From assembly GCF_000262045.1 (NCBI RefSeq), contig NZ_AJVF01000039.1:62001-126000 (forward strand): DNA of 64,000 nucleotides, read 5' to 3'. Every line of letters begins with the position of its first letter. Position 1 is the first letter of the stretch. Below the pieces are notes generated by a model. That model saw nothing but the letters and a program-made list of their open reading frames with translations, ran no database searches and was not told where the DNA came from. Source of the stretch: Bacillus siamensis KCTC 13613. Its GTDB lineage: Bacteria; Bacillota; Bacilli; Bacillales; Bacillaceae. Position numbers and translations under genes: made by a program. Of the stretch, positions 55,225-63,716 are shown piece by piece.

Positions 55225-55788
55225 TTAGATTTTACCTACCAAATCAAGGCTAGGTGTAAGTGTTTCGCCGCCTTCTTCCCATTTAGCCGGGCAGACTTCA
55301 CCTGGGTTTTGACGAACGTATTGAGCTGCTTTTACTTTGTTTACAAGGTTGCTTGCGTCACGGCCGATACCGCCTGCATTGATTTCAACTGTTTGGATCA
55401 CGCCATCAGGATCGATGATGAATGTTCCGCGGTCAGCAAGACCAGTTTCTTCGTCAAGAACGTCGAAGTTGCGGGAGATCGTTTGAGATGGGTCACCGAT
55501 CATTGCGTAAGTGATTTTGCCGATTTTTTCAGAGCTGTCATGCCAGCCTTTGTGTACGAAGTGAGTATCTGTAGAAACAGAGTATACTTCCACGCCTAAT
55601 TCTTTCAGTGCAGCGTATTGTCCTTGAAGATCTTCAAGTTCAGTCGGGCAAACGAAAGAGAAATCTGCTGGGTAGAAGCAGAAAACGCTCCATTGACCTT
55701 TCAAATCTTCGTTTGTTACATCGATGAATTCACCGTTTTTGAAAGCTTTTGCTTCGAATGGCAGTACTTCTTTTCCGATTAAAGACAT
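55225..55788 (-). CDS. ahpC: AhpC, alkyl hydroperoxide reductase peroxiredoxin subunit
   Basis: 187-residue typical 2-Cys peroxiredoxin that reduces hydrogen peroxide and organic peroxides. The peroxidatic Cys is in [16 protein letters not shown] and the resolving Cys in [22 protein letters not shown] precedes the ATG on the minus strand. First gene of ahpCF, with a PerR-type site in its promoter. Confidence 0.97.
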   Translation of the reverse strand: MSLIGKEVLPFEAKAFKNGEFIDVTNEDLKGQWSVFCFYPADFSFVCPTELEDLQGQYAALKELGVEVYSVSTDTHFVHKGWHDSSEKIGKITYAMIGDPSQTISRNFDVLDEETGLADRGTFIIDPDGVIQTVEINAGGIGRDASNLVNKVKAAQYVRQNPGEVCPAKWEEGGETLTPSLDLVGKI

Positions 55789-55853
55789 AATATCTTCCTC
55801 CTGAAATGTGATTTTAAAATATATTAAAAAGACAAAGCATTCACTTTATCTTT

Positions 55854-55907
55854 CAATAATAATTCTAATTATATATAGATTATTAAATAACATTTATTTT
55901 TTGTCAA
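55854..55907 (-). promoter_or_regulatory. ahpC promoter with PerR-like box
   Basis: On the minus strand, TTGACA (55902-55907), 17-base spacer, AATAAT, then TTAGAATTATTATTG (55854-55868), which matches 11 of 14 fixed positions of the PerR consensus TTATAATNATTATAA just downstream of the -10. This fits peroxide induction as known for ahpC. Confidence 0.65.
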
Positions 55908-56087
55908 GCTATATGAGGTATTATTTTCTGCTTTTTTTGCTTTATACGTTAAAAATCGCTTGGTATAAGCGGTTTGGCGCTGTTTATCACGTTCAGCGCC
56001 GGGCGGAAGGGGGATTCTCAATTGGTGAAACGAAATAGTGGGATTCAACCCCTCTATATGGCAGTATAAACCAAAGGGGGTATGATC

Positions 56088-56774
56088 ATGCAAATAAATA
56101 ACATTACTTTGTACAGTTGTGCTTTAGAGGAGACGAAAGACTTCTACGTAGGGGTGTTGGGTTTTTCTTTAGCGGGTGAGTCCGATGATTCGTTTACAAT
56201 CAAGGCGGGAGAAAGTGAATTGGAATTCAGGCGCGCCGATTCTCAATCTCATCCGGCGTATCATTTCGCGTTTAACATTCCGAATAATCGTTTTGATGAG
56301 GCGAAGGCGTGGATAAAGGATAAAGTCGTTTTTCAAACGGAAGATGGGGAGGATGAGGTGTATTTCTCTCATATACATGCGCGTTCCTTTTATTTCAAAG
56401 ATCCGTCCAACAATCTGGCGGAATTCATCGCGAGAGACACATCGCCGGCAAGCGCGGAACGTTTTTCGATTGAGTCCGTCCTGAATATCGGCGAGGTGAA
56501 TCTGACGGCTGCCGAGGTGGTATCGACCGGGAAGGAGCTGCAGCGTTTCGGTATACCGGTGAGAGACGGCGCGCCTCTTAAGGAGAACGGGTTTCATTTT
56601 ATGGGTGATTACAATGATGGGGCGTTTTTGCTTTTAGGGCGGAACGGGCGCCGCTGGATTTTTTCTGATCAGCATGCGGAGTTTCATCCGCTGTCTGTCA
56701 TTGTGAACGGGACGATCCGCATTGAGGCTGACGGAAAAGGCGGCATTGACATCAAGCCGGCGCAGCCGTCATAA
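56088..56774 (+). CDS. VOC-family (glyoxalase-like) protein
   Basis: 228 residues. The N-terminal half is a vicinal-oxygen-chelate domain (TLYSCALEETKDFYVGVLGF ... RSFYFKDPSNNLAEFIAR), and the C-terminal half (about 125-228) looks like a second, diverged module ending with strands RIEADGKGGIDI. ATG 56088 was chosen over 56082 because aaaggggg lies eight bases before it. Substrate unknown. Convergent with the RDD gene. Confidence 0.8.
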   Translation: MQINNITLYSCALEETKDFYVGVLGFSLAGESDDSFTIKAGESELEFRRADSQSHPAYHFAFNIPNNRFDEAKAWIKDKVVFQTEDGEDEVYFSHIHARSFYFKDPSNNLAEFIARDTSPASAERFSIESVLNIGEVNLTAAEVVSTGKELQRFGIPVRDGAPLKENGFHFMGDYNDGAFLLLGRNGRRWIFSDQHAEFHPLSVIVNGTIRIEADGKGGIDIKPAQPS

Positions 56775-56808
56775 AAAAGCCCGGGCTCAAAAGGCCCGGA
56801 CTTAAGGA
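56775..56808. terminator. terminator between convergent genes
   Basis: AGCCCGGGC-tcaaaa-GGCCCGGACT. On the minus strand it is followed by TTTTTT, so it mainly serves the RDD gene. Confidence 0.8.
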
Positions 56809-56810
56809 CA

Positions 56811-57266
56811 TTATTTATAAACAACCCGGGTGCTGCACATGATGTCGTGCAGCGTTTTTTTCTCTCCGAAGGCACCCATAATGAAACCGATATAAAGAAT
56901 GACCTTAGATATGATATAAGCGAAAGCGCGTCCGAAGGCCTGGCCGATGGAAACGCGTCCGCCATCTTCATTGACGACCTTAAGGCCGAGCAATGCTTTT
57001 CCCAGTGTCCCCTGCATCTTTGAGGCTGTGAGCAGGCTGAAATATAAGATGCTGATCACAAAAGAGCTCACAAGAATCGGGATGACGCCGAACACCAGAA
57101 AAGAGATGTTAAACTGATTTTCGGTCATGAAGGGGTCAGCCGCCGCAACGCCTGCCGCAAATAAAAAACTGACTGCAAATTGAATGATAAAAATCGGAAT
57201 TCCTATAATGATCTGATCAATGACATACGCCAGAAACCGAATCCAAAATCCTGCCGGTCTTTCCAT
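56811..57266 (-). CDS. RDD-family membrane protein
   Basis: 151 residues with three or four membrane helices. The RDD signature appears as GFWIRFLAYVIDQIIIG with Arg and Asp in the first helix, and the later conserved GTLGKALLGLKVV is present. RDD proteins are poorly defined; some take part in sodium or compatible-solute transport. CTTTCCAT in plus orientation marks the ATG; gggagag precedes it on the minus strand. Confidence 0.85.
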   Translation of the reverse strand: MERPAGFWIRFLAYVIDQIIIGIPIFIIQFAVSFLFAAGVAAADPFMTENQFNISFLVFGVIPILVSSFVISILYFSLLTASKMQGTLGKALLGLKVVNEDGGRVSIGQAFGRAFAYIISKVILYIGFIMGAFGEKKTLHDIMCSTRVVYK

Positions 57267-57335
57267 GTATCTTTTTCTCTCCCTTGCTTTAATCTGCCAT
57301 ATTATACGTAATCATGCCGGATTTTGCAACGGAGC

Positions 57336-58502
57336 TTAAGCTTCTGCGAGCGGCCTCTTTCCCCATGCTAAGCGTCCCATGATCAGCCCGAAAGCCAGAA
57401 GGGCAAACATGATGCCGCACCACATCAGCTGATGGATTCCCAAATGTGAAATAAACCAGCCGCCCGCCGCCGTTCCGATGGTGATGCCGAGGTTGGAAAA
57501 GGAGACAAACAGGCTGTTGCCGAATTCGGGGGCCTCCTTTGCTTCAGCAGTAAGCCATGTCTGACTCACAATGAGACCGCCGGAATGAACGGCGCCCCAT
57601 ACGAAGACAAGGACGGCCATCGGTGCGAAAGACGTCCCAAACCCATATATGAGCAAGTAGGCGGCTGTATAAAGAAGCGGAAACAGGATGACGGTCTTTT
57701 TCATATTTTTGTATAACAAAGCGCCGAAGACGAAATTCCCGGCTATCATAATCACCCCGAAGCTCATCAGCATGAAGCTGACCCATGTGCCGTTCATATT
57801 GGACACCCGTCCGAGGTACTCCGCAAAATAGCTGTAGACAGAAAACATGGCCGCAAAGAGACAGGTAACGGCAGCGATATTAAGCCACAAGGCCGGTTTG
57901 CGAAGGATGCCGAGCTGGCTTCTGAAAGACATTTTTTCTGTGACCGGCATGGATGGCAAAAAGAGAAGAATGCCCATGAACGCGATGAGACTGACGATCG
58001 CGCCGAATAGGAAGGCTGATTCAAGGGAGAGACGCTCAGCCAGATAGGATGTGAAAGGGACGCCGAACGCAAAGCCGGCGGTGATGCCTGAAAAGACTTT
58101 CGTTACGGCTTTTCCGGATTGGCCGGCGGGAACAAGGCGGGCCGCGGCCGCAAGCGCTACAGAAAAGAACACGGGGTGGCATAAAGCCGGAATGATCCGA
58201 AACGCAAGCATGACACTGAAATGCGCCGTATACGCGTAGACTGCATTAGAAACGGCAAACATCAGCACCGCCAAAAGCAGAATGTATTTCCGGTTTATAC
58301 CTGAGGCAAGCAAGGTCAAAAACGGTCCCGACACAGCGACGATGAATGCGAAAATACTGACAAGCCACCCCGCTTTTGAAGCGGCCATTTGAAATCTGTC
58401 CGCCACTTGCGGAAGAACGCCGATAATGCCCATCTCGGTCGTGATAATCCCGAAAACCCCTAGTGCCAAAAATAGAATGAAGATGGAACTGCTTTTTTTC
58501 AT
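57336..58502 (-). CDS. MFS drug-efflux-type transporter
   Basis: 388-residue DHA1-type transporter with 12 helices, starting SIFILFLALGVFGIITTEMG (the early Glu typical of multidrug or sugar efflux members) and with an AGINRKY-like loop between helices 2 and 3. aaggaggc precedes the ATG. It resembles YbcL/YybF-type proteins of Bacillus, but I cannot assign a symbol. Likely controlled by the ArsR-type regulator encoded just upstream, because both promoters share a 15-bp motif. Confidence 0.85.
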   Translation of the reverse strand: MKKSSSIFILFLALGVFGIITTEMGIIGVLPQVADRFQMAASKAGWLVSIFAFIVAVSGPFLTLLASGINRKYILLLAVLMFAVSNAVYAYTAHFSVMLAFRIIPALCHPVFFSVALAAAARLVPAGQSGKAVTKVFSGITAGFAFGVPFTSYLAERLSLESAFLFGAIVSLIAFMGILLFLPSMPVTEKMSFRSQLGILRKPALWLNIAAVTCLFAAMFSVYSYFAEYLGRVSNMNGTWVSFMLMSFGVIMIAGNFVFGALLYKNMKKTVILFPLLYTAAYLLIYGFGTSFAPMAVLVFVWGAVHSGGLIVSQTWLTAEAKEAPEFGNSLFVSFSNLGITIGTAAGGWFISHLGIHQLMWCGIMFALLAFGLIMGRLAWGKRPLAEA

Positions 58503-58531
58503 TGTTATGTATGCCTCCTTTTATAACTACA

Positions 58532-58560
58532 TATACAGAAAAATAGATATGTTAGAACAA
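58532..58560 (-). promoter_or_regulatory. promoter of the MFS gene with shared 15-mer
   Basis: On the minus strand, TTGTTC, 17-base spacer, TGTATA. The spacer and start of the -10 contain ATATCTATTTTTCTG (58536-58550), the exact inverse of the motif at the regulator promoter. Confidence 0.6.
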
Positions 58561-58580
58561 AAAAAGCCCTCCTTTCATGG

Positions 58581-58892
58581 TTATAGCTGGTGCTGAACAT
58601 AGTCAGCGAAGGCTTTAATTTGTTTTTCATTCCTTCTGTAATAGGTCCACTTTCCGATTCGTTCAGATTCCAGCAGGCCGGCTTTTTGCATCGTCAGCAG
58701 GTAGCTGGAGATGACGGACTGCGCAAGCCCCGACTTTGCCTGAATATCACCGACGCAAATTCCGGTGCGGAAACTGAGGCCCTGCTCAAGATAAGGCCTT
58801 TCATCAAAATGGTCCTCCGGGTGTTTAAGCCATGTCATAATATCACTTCGTGTTTTGTTAGATAGCGCTTTATGAATCAATATCGGTTCCAT
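58581..58892 (-). CDS. ArsR-type winged-helix regulator
   Basis: 103 residues from ATG 58892 (MEPILIHKALSNKTRSDIMTW). The winged helix contains GDIQAKSGLAQSVISSYLLT (recognition helix) and ESERIGKWTYYRRNE (wing). No metal-binding CxC is seen, so it is not a classical metal sensor. The -10 TATAAT ends only eight bases before the ATG and there is no ribosome binding site, so translation may be leaderless; a TTG at 58952 would give a 123-residue form but also lacks a site. Confidence 0.82.
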   Translation of the reverse strand: MEPILIHKALSNKTRSDIMTWLKHPEDHFDERPYLEQGLSFRTGICVGDIQAKSGLAQSVISSYLLTMQKAGLLESERIGKWTYYRRNEKQIKAFADYVQHQL

Positions 58893-58899
58893 AACGTTT

Positions 58900-58927
58900 A
58901 TTATATCTATTTTTCTGGATTTGTAAA
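58900..58927 (-). promoter_or_regulatory. promoter/operator of the ArsR-type gene
   Basis: On the minus strand, TTTACA, 16-base spacer, TATAAT. CAGAAAAATAGATAT (58903-58917) fills the spacer and reaches into the -10; the same 15-mer, inverted, sits in the MFS promoter. Confidence 0.6.
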
Positions 58928-59034
58928 TTCGTTTTTGGTAAAACATTCTCAAATTAAGTAAATATCGTGTTAAAATATAACATATTATCAGATTACCGGT
59001 AAAAAATCCGGGTATTTGTCAGGAGGATATTCAC

Positions 59035-59457
59035 ATGAATCAAAAGAAAAAAGGTACGGTCACGGTGACCTTGCTGTCCGCTCTGATGTTTTGTCTGTTG
59101 CCGGTCATCGTCTCGCTTTCTCCGCTTGCAGAAACGGGGCCGAACGCGAATCGTTTTAACTCCGCGGGCATGTGGGCCGCCGTCGGTCAGATCCTTGTTA
59201 TATATGCGGTCCCGCTCATTATGTATGTTCTCGGTGTTCGTGGCATGAAAATCATCATGGCCGTTTTTTGCGGAATCGGGCTTATCATTTGCGCGGCTGT
59301 CTTGTTGGTGGCGTTATTGACCGCCATTTCCTTAGGGCAGGAGCTGTCTCTTTATTACGGTCTTCTCGTTTGGTCAGGCGCGGCTTTTATCGTCAATGTG
59401 GTGTGGTACATTGCCGCGTTTCGTTCCTCTCCGAAACATCAGCAGCAGTCTATGTGA
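59035..59457 (+). CDS. four-helix membrane protein of unknown function
   Basis: 140 residues with four hydrophobic helices (about 10-29, 46-67, 70-95, 107-128) and a hydrophilic C-terminus (RSSPKHQQQSM). It resembles the DUF5391-type proteins of Bacillus (from memory). aggagg precedes the ATG by nine bases. No function can be inferred. Confidence 0.75.
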   Translation: MNQKKKGTVTVTLLSALMFCLLPVIVSLSPLAETGPNANRFNSAGMWAAVGQILVIYAVPLIMYVLGVRGMKIIMAVFCGIGLIICAAVLLVALLTAISLGQELSLYYGLLVWSGAAFIVNVVWYIAAFRSSPKHQQQSM

Positions 59458-59560
59458 CATTTGTTCTATAAATCTACTTAAAATACAAATATTTCATAGA
59501 ATGATTATGGTATGATTATAGCGGTATAGCAGTTTTTAATAGAAACGGGAGGAACTTACA

Positions 59561-60808
59561 TTGAAAAAAAAGACAGCTTCACTTCGAATGAAAACATTGG
59601 CAGCCGGCGCTGCGGTTGCTGCGGCTTTATCTGTGGGAGCGGTTTCTGATCTGCCGGGGGCAAAATGGCTGCATCCGGCGGCTGCTCAAGCTGCGGAAAC
59701 GATATTTAAACAAAATCATGCGGCATCCGGTTTCTTGACGGGACGGTATGACGCGCAGGCCATGTCTCCGACGATGTTCAACTGGTCAAGGGAAAGCCGG
59801 TTCACAAGCACTGCCGACGGCGCGTTAAAATGGGAAAAGAATGTCCCGGCCAACCCTCAAAACGGTGCGGGAGCCGCGGTTGACGGAGACGGCACCGTAT
59901 TTATTCAATCAAAAGACGGGAAGCTGACGGCATATCATCCGGACGGTTCTGTGAAATGGGTGACGGAAAACCTCGGGACAACTTATACGCTGACTCCGGT
60001 GCTCGGAACAAACGGTGTCATTTATCTTCCTTCTCACGATAAAAAACTGTATTTCATCGACAAAGAAACCGGAAATATTTTAACATCGGTTCCGCTGAGC
60101 GGAGCGCCGAGTTCCGATGCGGCTATCGGCTCTGACGGCACGCTGTATGTGTCGACGCTGGATAACTATATCTATGCGATTAAACCGACGTCGCCTTCGA
60201 CATGGACGCAAAAGTGGAAATTTAAAACAAACGGCGTGGTCGGCTCCGCTCCCGTGTTAGCATCAAACGGCACGCTGTATACGGCAACGTACAATAATAT
60301 CTTTTACGCGATCAATTCCGGAACGGGCCAAGTGAAATGGTCAAAAACGACGTCCAACGGGTTTAAAGGTTATCCGGTTATTGATAGAGACGGCACCGTT
60401 TACGCCGGAAACCAGGACGGCAGCTTATACGCCTATACATCAACGGGCGCTGTAAAATGGACGTTCCCGTTAAACGGTTTCTCCAGCTCTTCATTAGCGA
60501 TTGACCATAACGGCAATGTGTATATTGGTTCGGGAAGCGGCGAGCTGTTTTCCATCAGCAAAACCGGTAATATGAACTGGTCTTTCTATACGGACGGGCC
60601 TGTGAGAACGGCGCCGCTGATTGATGCAGACGGCAATGTGTACTTCGGCTCTGACGATAAAAACGTCTATGCGGTTGACGCTGACGGTAATGAAAAATGG
60701 CGCTATCAAACAGACAGCAATGTCATTTCCTCCCCGGTTCTGGCTGAAGACGGCACGCTTTACGTCGGCACTTATACGAAACTGCTCGCATTCGGGGCAA
60801 AAAAATAA
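59561..60808 (+). CDS. yxaL: YxaL, secreted PQQ-like beta-propeller protein
   Basis: 415 residues. An Ala-rich export signal (ASLRMKTLAAGAAVAAALSV, cleavage near AQA-AE) is followed by about seven or eight propeller repeats of the form DGTVYAGNQDGSLYAY / GAVKW (residues 80-410), typical of PQQ-like beta-propellers. It matches YxaL of B. subtilis, reported as a secreted protein affecting plant growth (from memory). TTG start with gggagg ten bases upstream. No catalytic residues are seen. Confidence 0.88.
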   Translation: MKKKTASLRMKTLAAGAAVAAALSVGAVSDLPGAKWLHPAAAQAAETIFKQNHAASGFLTGRYDAQAMSPTMFNWSRESRFTSTADGALKWEKNVPANPQNGAGAAVDGDGTVFIQSKDGKLTAYHPDGSVKWVTENLGTTYTLTPVLGTNGVIYLPSHDKKLYFIDKETGNILTSVPLSGAPSSDAAIGSDGTLYVSTLDNYIYAIKPTSPSTWTQKWKFKTNGVVGSAPVLASNGTLYTATYNNIFYAINSGTGQVKWSKTTSNGFKGYPVIDRDGTVYAGNQDGSLYAYTSTGAVKWTFPLNGFSSSSLAIDHNGNVYIGSGSGELFSISKTGNMNWSFYTDGPVRTAPLIDADGNVYFGSDDKNVYAVDADGNEKWRYQTDSNVISSPVLAEDGTLYVGTYTKLLAFGAKK

Positions 60809-60813
60809 TAAAA

Positions 60814-60847
60814 AAGAATCCGCGTCATCTGCGCGGATTCTTTTTTT
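60814..60847. terminator. bidirectional terminator between yxaL and aldX
   Basis: AAGAATCCGCG-tcatctg-CGCGGATTCTT with T on the plus side and A-rich sequence on the other. It includes the aldX stop region. Confidence 0.92.
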
Positions 60848-62183
60848 ATTTAGAGGCTTGAATAAAAACGCCTTTTTCATGAGAAAATTCTTTAAAGCCG
60901 TACACACCGTGATATGAACCGATTCCGCTCGTATTAACGCCGCCGAACGGAAGGTTAACGTCAGTGAAATGAACGACGACATCATTGATAGAAGCGTTGC
61001 CGGACGTCGTGTGCTGCAGGACATAATCGATCAGCTCCTGATTACGGCTGAATACATATAAGGCAAGCGGCTTGTCCCGGTCAGTGATGTAATCAACGGC
61101 TTCACTGATATCTTCGTAATTCATAATCGGCAGAATCGGTGCGAAAATCTCCTCCTGCATGATCTTCATATCAGGCGTGACGTTTGTCAGCACGGTCGGA
61201 GAAATCGTGCGGTCATACGCATCGAATACGCCGCCGAAGGCCGTTTTCGCCCCTTTTTCAATGGCATCATCATATAGAGCTTTGACACGGTTAAAGTTGC
61301 GCTCATTGACAATCTGCGTGAATTTATTGCGGTCAACCGTATGATCATCCTCCATAAAACCTGCATTGACAATGGTTTGCAGGAGATCTGTAAAGGTGTC
61401 CTGTACATCTTCCTTCATAAGGAGATAGTCAGGAGCGATACATGTTTGCCCCGCATTGACAAATTTGCCGACGGCGATTTTTTTCGCTGCGTCCATTAAA
61501 TCATAGCCGCTGTCAATGATCGTCGGGCTTTTTCCGCCAAGCTCAAGCGTGACGGACGACAAGTGCTTCGCCGCTGCCGTCATGACGATTTTGCCGACAT
61601 TCGTGCTGCCGGTGAAGAAAATGTGGTCAAACGGCTGGTCGAGCAGTTCTGTCGCGACATCAACCTCACCTTCAAAAATGGCGACTTCTTTTTCATGAAA
61701 TGCTTCACGAATGACTGTCGCGGCAATATGGCTCGTCTCCATCGTAAAGTCAGACAGCTTCACAATCGCGCTGTTGCCGGCCGCAATGGCGGCGGCAAGC
61801 GGAGCCATCGTCAGCATAAATGGATAATTCCATGGGCCGAGAATTAAGGTGACGCCTTTTGGCTCGTACATTAATACGCCGTCAGCGTCGGGGCTGACGG
61901 ATGAGCCGACGCGTTTCGGCGCCATCCAGGTGTCGAGATTGTTCATATTATCTTTAATCGCCTTGATCGTTCCCTGCGTTTCCGCTCTTTTCACCTCATG
62001 ATAAGGCTTGCGGACGTCCCGTCTGATCGCCTCGATGATTTCTTCTTCATGAGCGGTGACGGCATCTAAAAAGCGCTGAAGCTTTTCTTTGCGCTGCTCG
62101 GCTGTTGAAGCACGCAGTGTTTTTTGATTTTTTTTCTGAAGCTCAAAGACGCGTTTGATGTCTGCTTTTATATGCTGATCCAT
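60846..62183 (-). CDS. aldX: aldehyde dehydrogenase
   Basis: 445-residue NAD(P)-dependent aldehyde dehydrogenase of the class-3-like type without an N-terminal extension. Motifs are GPWNYPFMLTMAPLAAAIAA (cofactor site), FTGSTNVGKIV, the general base Glu in VTLELGGKSPTII, and the catalytic Cys in NAGQTCIAPDY. A short hydrophobic or basic C-terminus is absent, so it is probably cytosolic. AGGAGGAAG precedes the ATG. Divergent from the TetR-type gene, which probably controls it. Confidence 0.9.
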   Translation of the reverse strand: MDQHIKADIKRVFELQKKNQKTLRASTAEQRKEKLQRFLDAVTAHEEEIIEAIRRDVRKPYHEVKRAETQGTIKAIKDNMNNLDTWMAPKRVGSSVSPDADGVLMYEPKGVTLILGPWNYPFMLTMAPLAAAIAAGNSAIVKLSDFTMETSHIAATVIREAFHEKEVAIFEGEVDVATELLDQPFDHIFFTGSTNVGKIVMTAAAKHLSSVTLELGGKSPTIIDSGYDLMDAAKKIAVGKFVNAGQTCIAPDYLLMKEDVQDTFTDLLQTIVNAGFMEDDHTVDRNKFTQIVNERNFNRVKALYDDAIEKGAKTAFGGVFDAYDRTISPTVLTNVTPDMKIMQEEIFAPILPIMNYEDISEAVDYITDRDKPLALYVFSRNQELIDYVLQHTTSGNASINDVVVHFTDVNLPFGGVNTSGIGSYHGVYGFKEFSHEKGVFIQASK

Positions 62184-62324
62184 CGGTCTTCCTCCTCTGG
62201 TTGCTTTTTTGTTTCTTCAGGGCCTATTATAGTGTGATGTGATTTTGCGGCAAAGACAGCGTAAACGCATCTATACGTTACCGTACAAATTGCGGTGATC
62301 TGTCTAATGAAAGGAGTGTCTCTT

Positions 62325-63482
62325 ATGCCGGATTCTGTGACAACTGACATCAAACAAGCGCTCTTGGTTATGCTTGGGGAGCGGGATATCCGCCGTGTGA
62401 CCATGAAGGATATCGCCGAACGGGCGCACGTGAGCCGGGGGACACTGTACCTTTATTACGAGGATAAATATGCAATTTTAGAAGATATAGCGGAAGAAAT
62501 GAAGGACGGGCTGAGTGAAGCGCTGTATGATTCGCTGAAGCATAAAGATGTGCTTCATTTAAATGGCGGCTGGCAAAAAGTGCATCCGACCCTGTCTTTT
62601 GTTGACCGGCACCGGGTGTTTTTCCAAACGATGATGGATCGTCAAAAAATGCCGTATTTTCACTTTCATGCGTTTTTTAAAGATGTATTCCGGCATGATG
62701 TGCTTTTGTCACCGGTGAATGCAAATTTCTCACCGACCGAACAGGATATGTACATTCATTACCGCTCTTTATACACGTATGCCATTGTGTTGTACTGGCT
62801 GAATGAGGAGCCCGGGGCATCACCGGAAGCGATCAGCGGGCAGGTGTGGGATTTGATTTCTCAAAAACGGTTTTACTGGCTGTTCGGCCGCCGGGTGCCG
62901 GAACAAGAAGAAAAAAAGCCCGCCGACCGGCGGGTGGCACGGACGAGGCAGGCCTTGCAAGAGGCTATGATCGGCTTAGCAGCGGAAAAAAAGGATTACG
63001 CGGCGATTACGATTTCCGATATTGCCCGTCAAAGCAACCTCCGCCGTGCCACTTTTTATGACCATTATGCCAACAAAGAAGCGTTGCTGAAAACGATCAT
63101 TCATCAATCATGCCGGGAGCTGATCGGATTATTGACGGTAAAGGGAGATCCTGCTGACTGCTCCATGGAAGAAGCGGAAGCTGCGCTCGTCAGACTTTTT
63201 TCCGCACTGTCGGAAGGCATGCCGCTCGTCCATTTTTTGAGAGAGGGTTCCGGAGTGCCTGACGTCATCCCGGAAATGTTCAGAGCGCTGCAATCGTTTT
63301 ATCTTCATCAGCCTCTGCACATTCAGGCGGGCAAAAAGCTCTATGCATACTATGTCGCATCCATGCTCGTCGGTCTGATTCAATATCGCCTTCATGAAGG
63401 AAAAGACCACGCGCCGGACATGCTGGCCCGGGAATTTCTCCAGTTTTTGGATGTGAAGAAGTATCGGGTGATTTTGCTGTGA
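62325..63482 (+). CDS. yxbF: YxbF, double-domain TetR-type regulator
   Basis: 385 residues, twice the usual TetR length. Two complete helix-turn-helix units are seen: VTMKDIAERAHVSRGTLYLY at about 25-45 and ITISDIARQSNLRRATFYDH at about 228-248, each followed by a helical ligand/dimer region, so the protein reads as two TetR chains fused head to tail. ATG 62325 follows aaggagtg; the ORF-initial TTG at 62295 has none. Divergent from aldX with a 141-base gap, which suggests control of aldX. Confidence 0.85.
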   Translation: MPDSVTTDIKQALLVMLGERDIRRVTMKDIAERAHVSRGTLYLYYEDKYAILEDIAEEMKDGLSEALYDSLKHKDVLHLNGGWQKVHPTLSFVDRHRVFFQTMMDRQKMPYFHFHAFFKDVFRHDVLLSPVNANFSPTEQDMYIHYRSLYTYAIVLYWLNEEPGASPEAISGQVWDLISQKRFYWLFGRRVPEQEEKKPADRRVARTRQALQEAMIGLAAEKKDYAAITISDIARQSNLRRATFYDHYANKEALLKTIIHQSCRELIGLLTVKGDPADCSMEEAEAALVRLFSALSEGMPLVHFLREGSGVPDVIPEMFRALQSFYLHQPLHIQAGKKLYAYYVASMLVGLIQYRLHEGKDHAPDMLAREFLQFLDVKKYRVILL

Positions 63483-63489
63483 AGATGAT

Positions 63490-63524
63490 GAAAAAGAACT
63501 CCAAAACAGGCGGAGTTCTTTTTT
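63490..63524 (+). terminator. terminator of yxbF
   Basis: AAAGAACTCC-aaaacagg-CGGAGTTCTTT followed by T. Confidence 0.92.
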
Positions 63525-63614
63525 TCTGTTTTCTTTGAGAAGTGCCGATATGAAGTGTCCGGCTAAAAAGAAAACCTGCCATATGACGCCAGATCAGCAT
63601 TTCTGCTGCCAAAC

Positions 63615-63628
63615 ATGACAAATGTCAT
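63615..63628. promoter_or_regulatory. probable DesR operator upstream of des
   Basis: Palindrome ATGACA-aa-TGTCAT about 90 bases before des, with a looser half (GGGCATGATGG) at 63634. Known des promoters carry such DesR sites upstream of the -35. A possible -10 (TATACT) lies near 63675. Confidence 0.65.
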
Positions 63629-63716
63629 ATTCGGGGCATGATGGCTGCTACTACAAAAGCGTCCGGCGCCCCGTTATACTTGGGATCATAATGAAAAAGA
63701 AGGGACGTGACATCCA

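Noticed and set aside
55919-56035. Small plus-strand frame upstream of the VOC gene (MRYYFLLFLLYTLK...)
   Set aside because: It lies over the ahpC promoter, has no ribosome binding site and no conserved feature.
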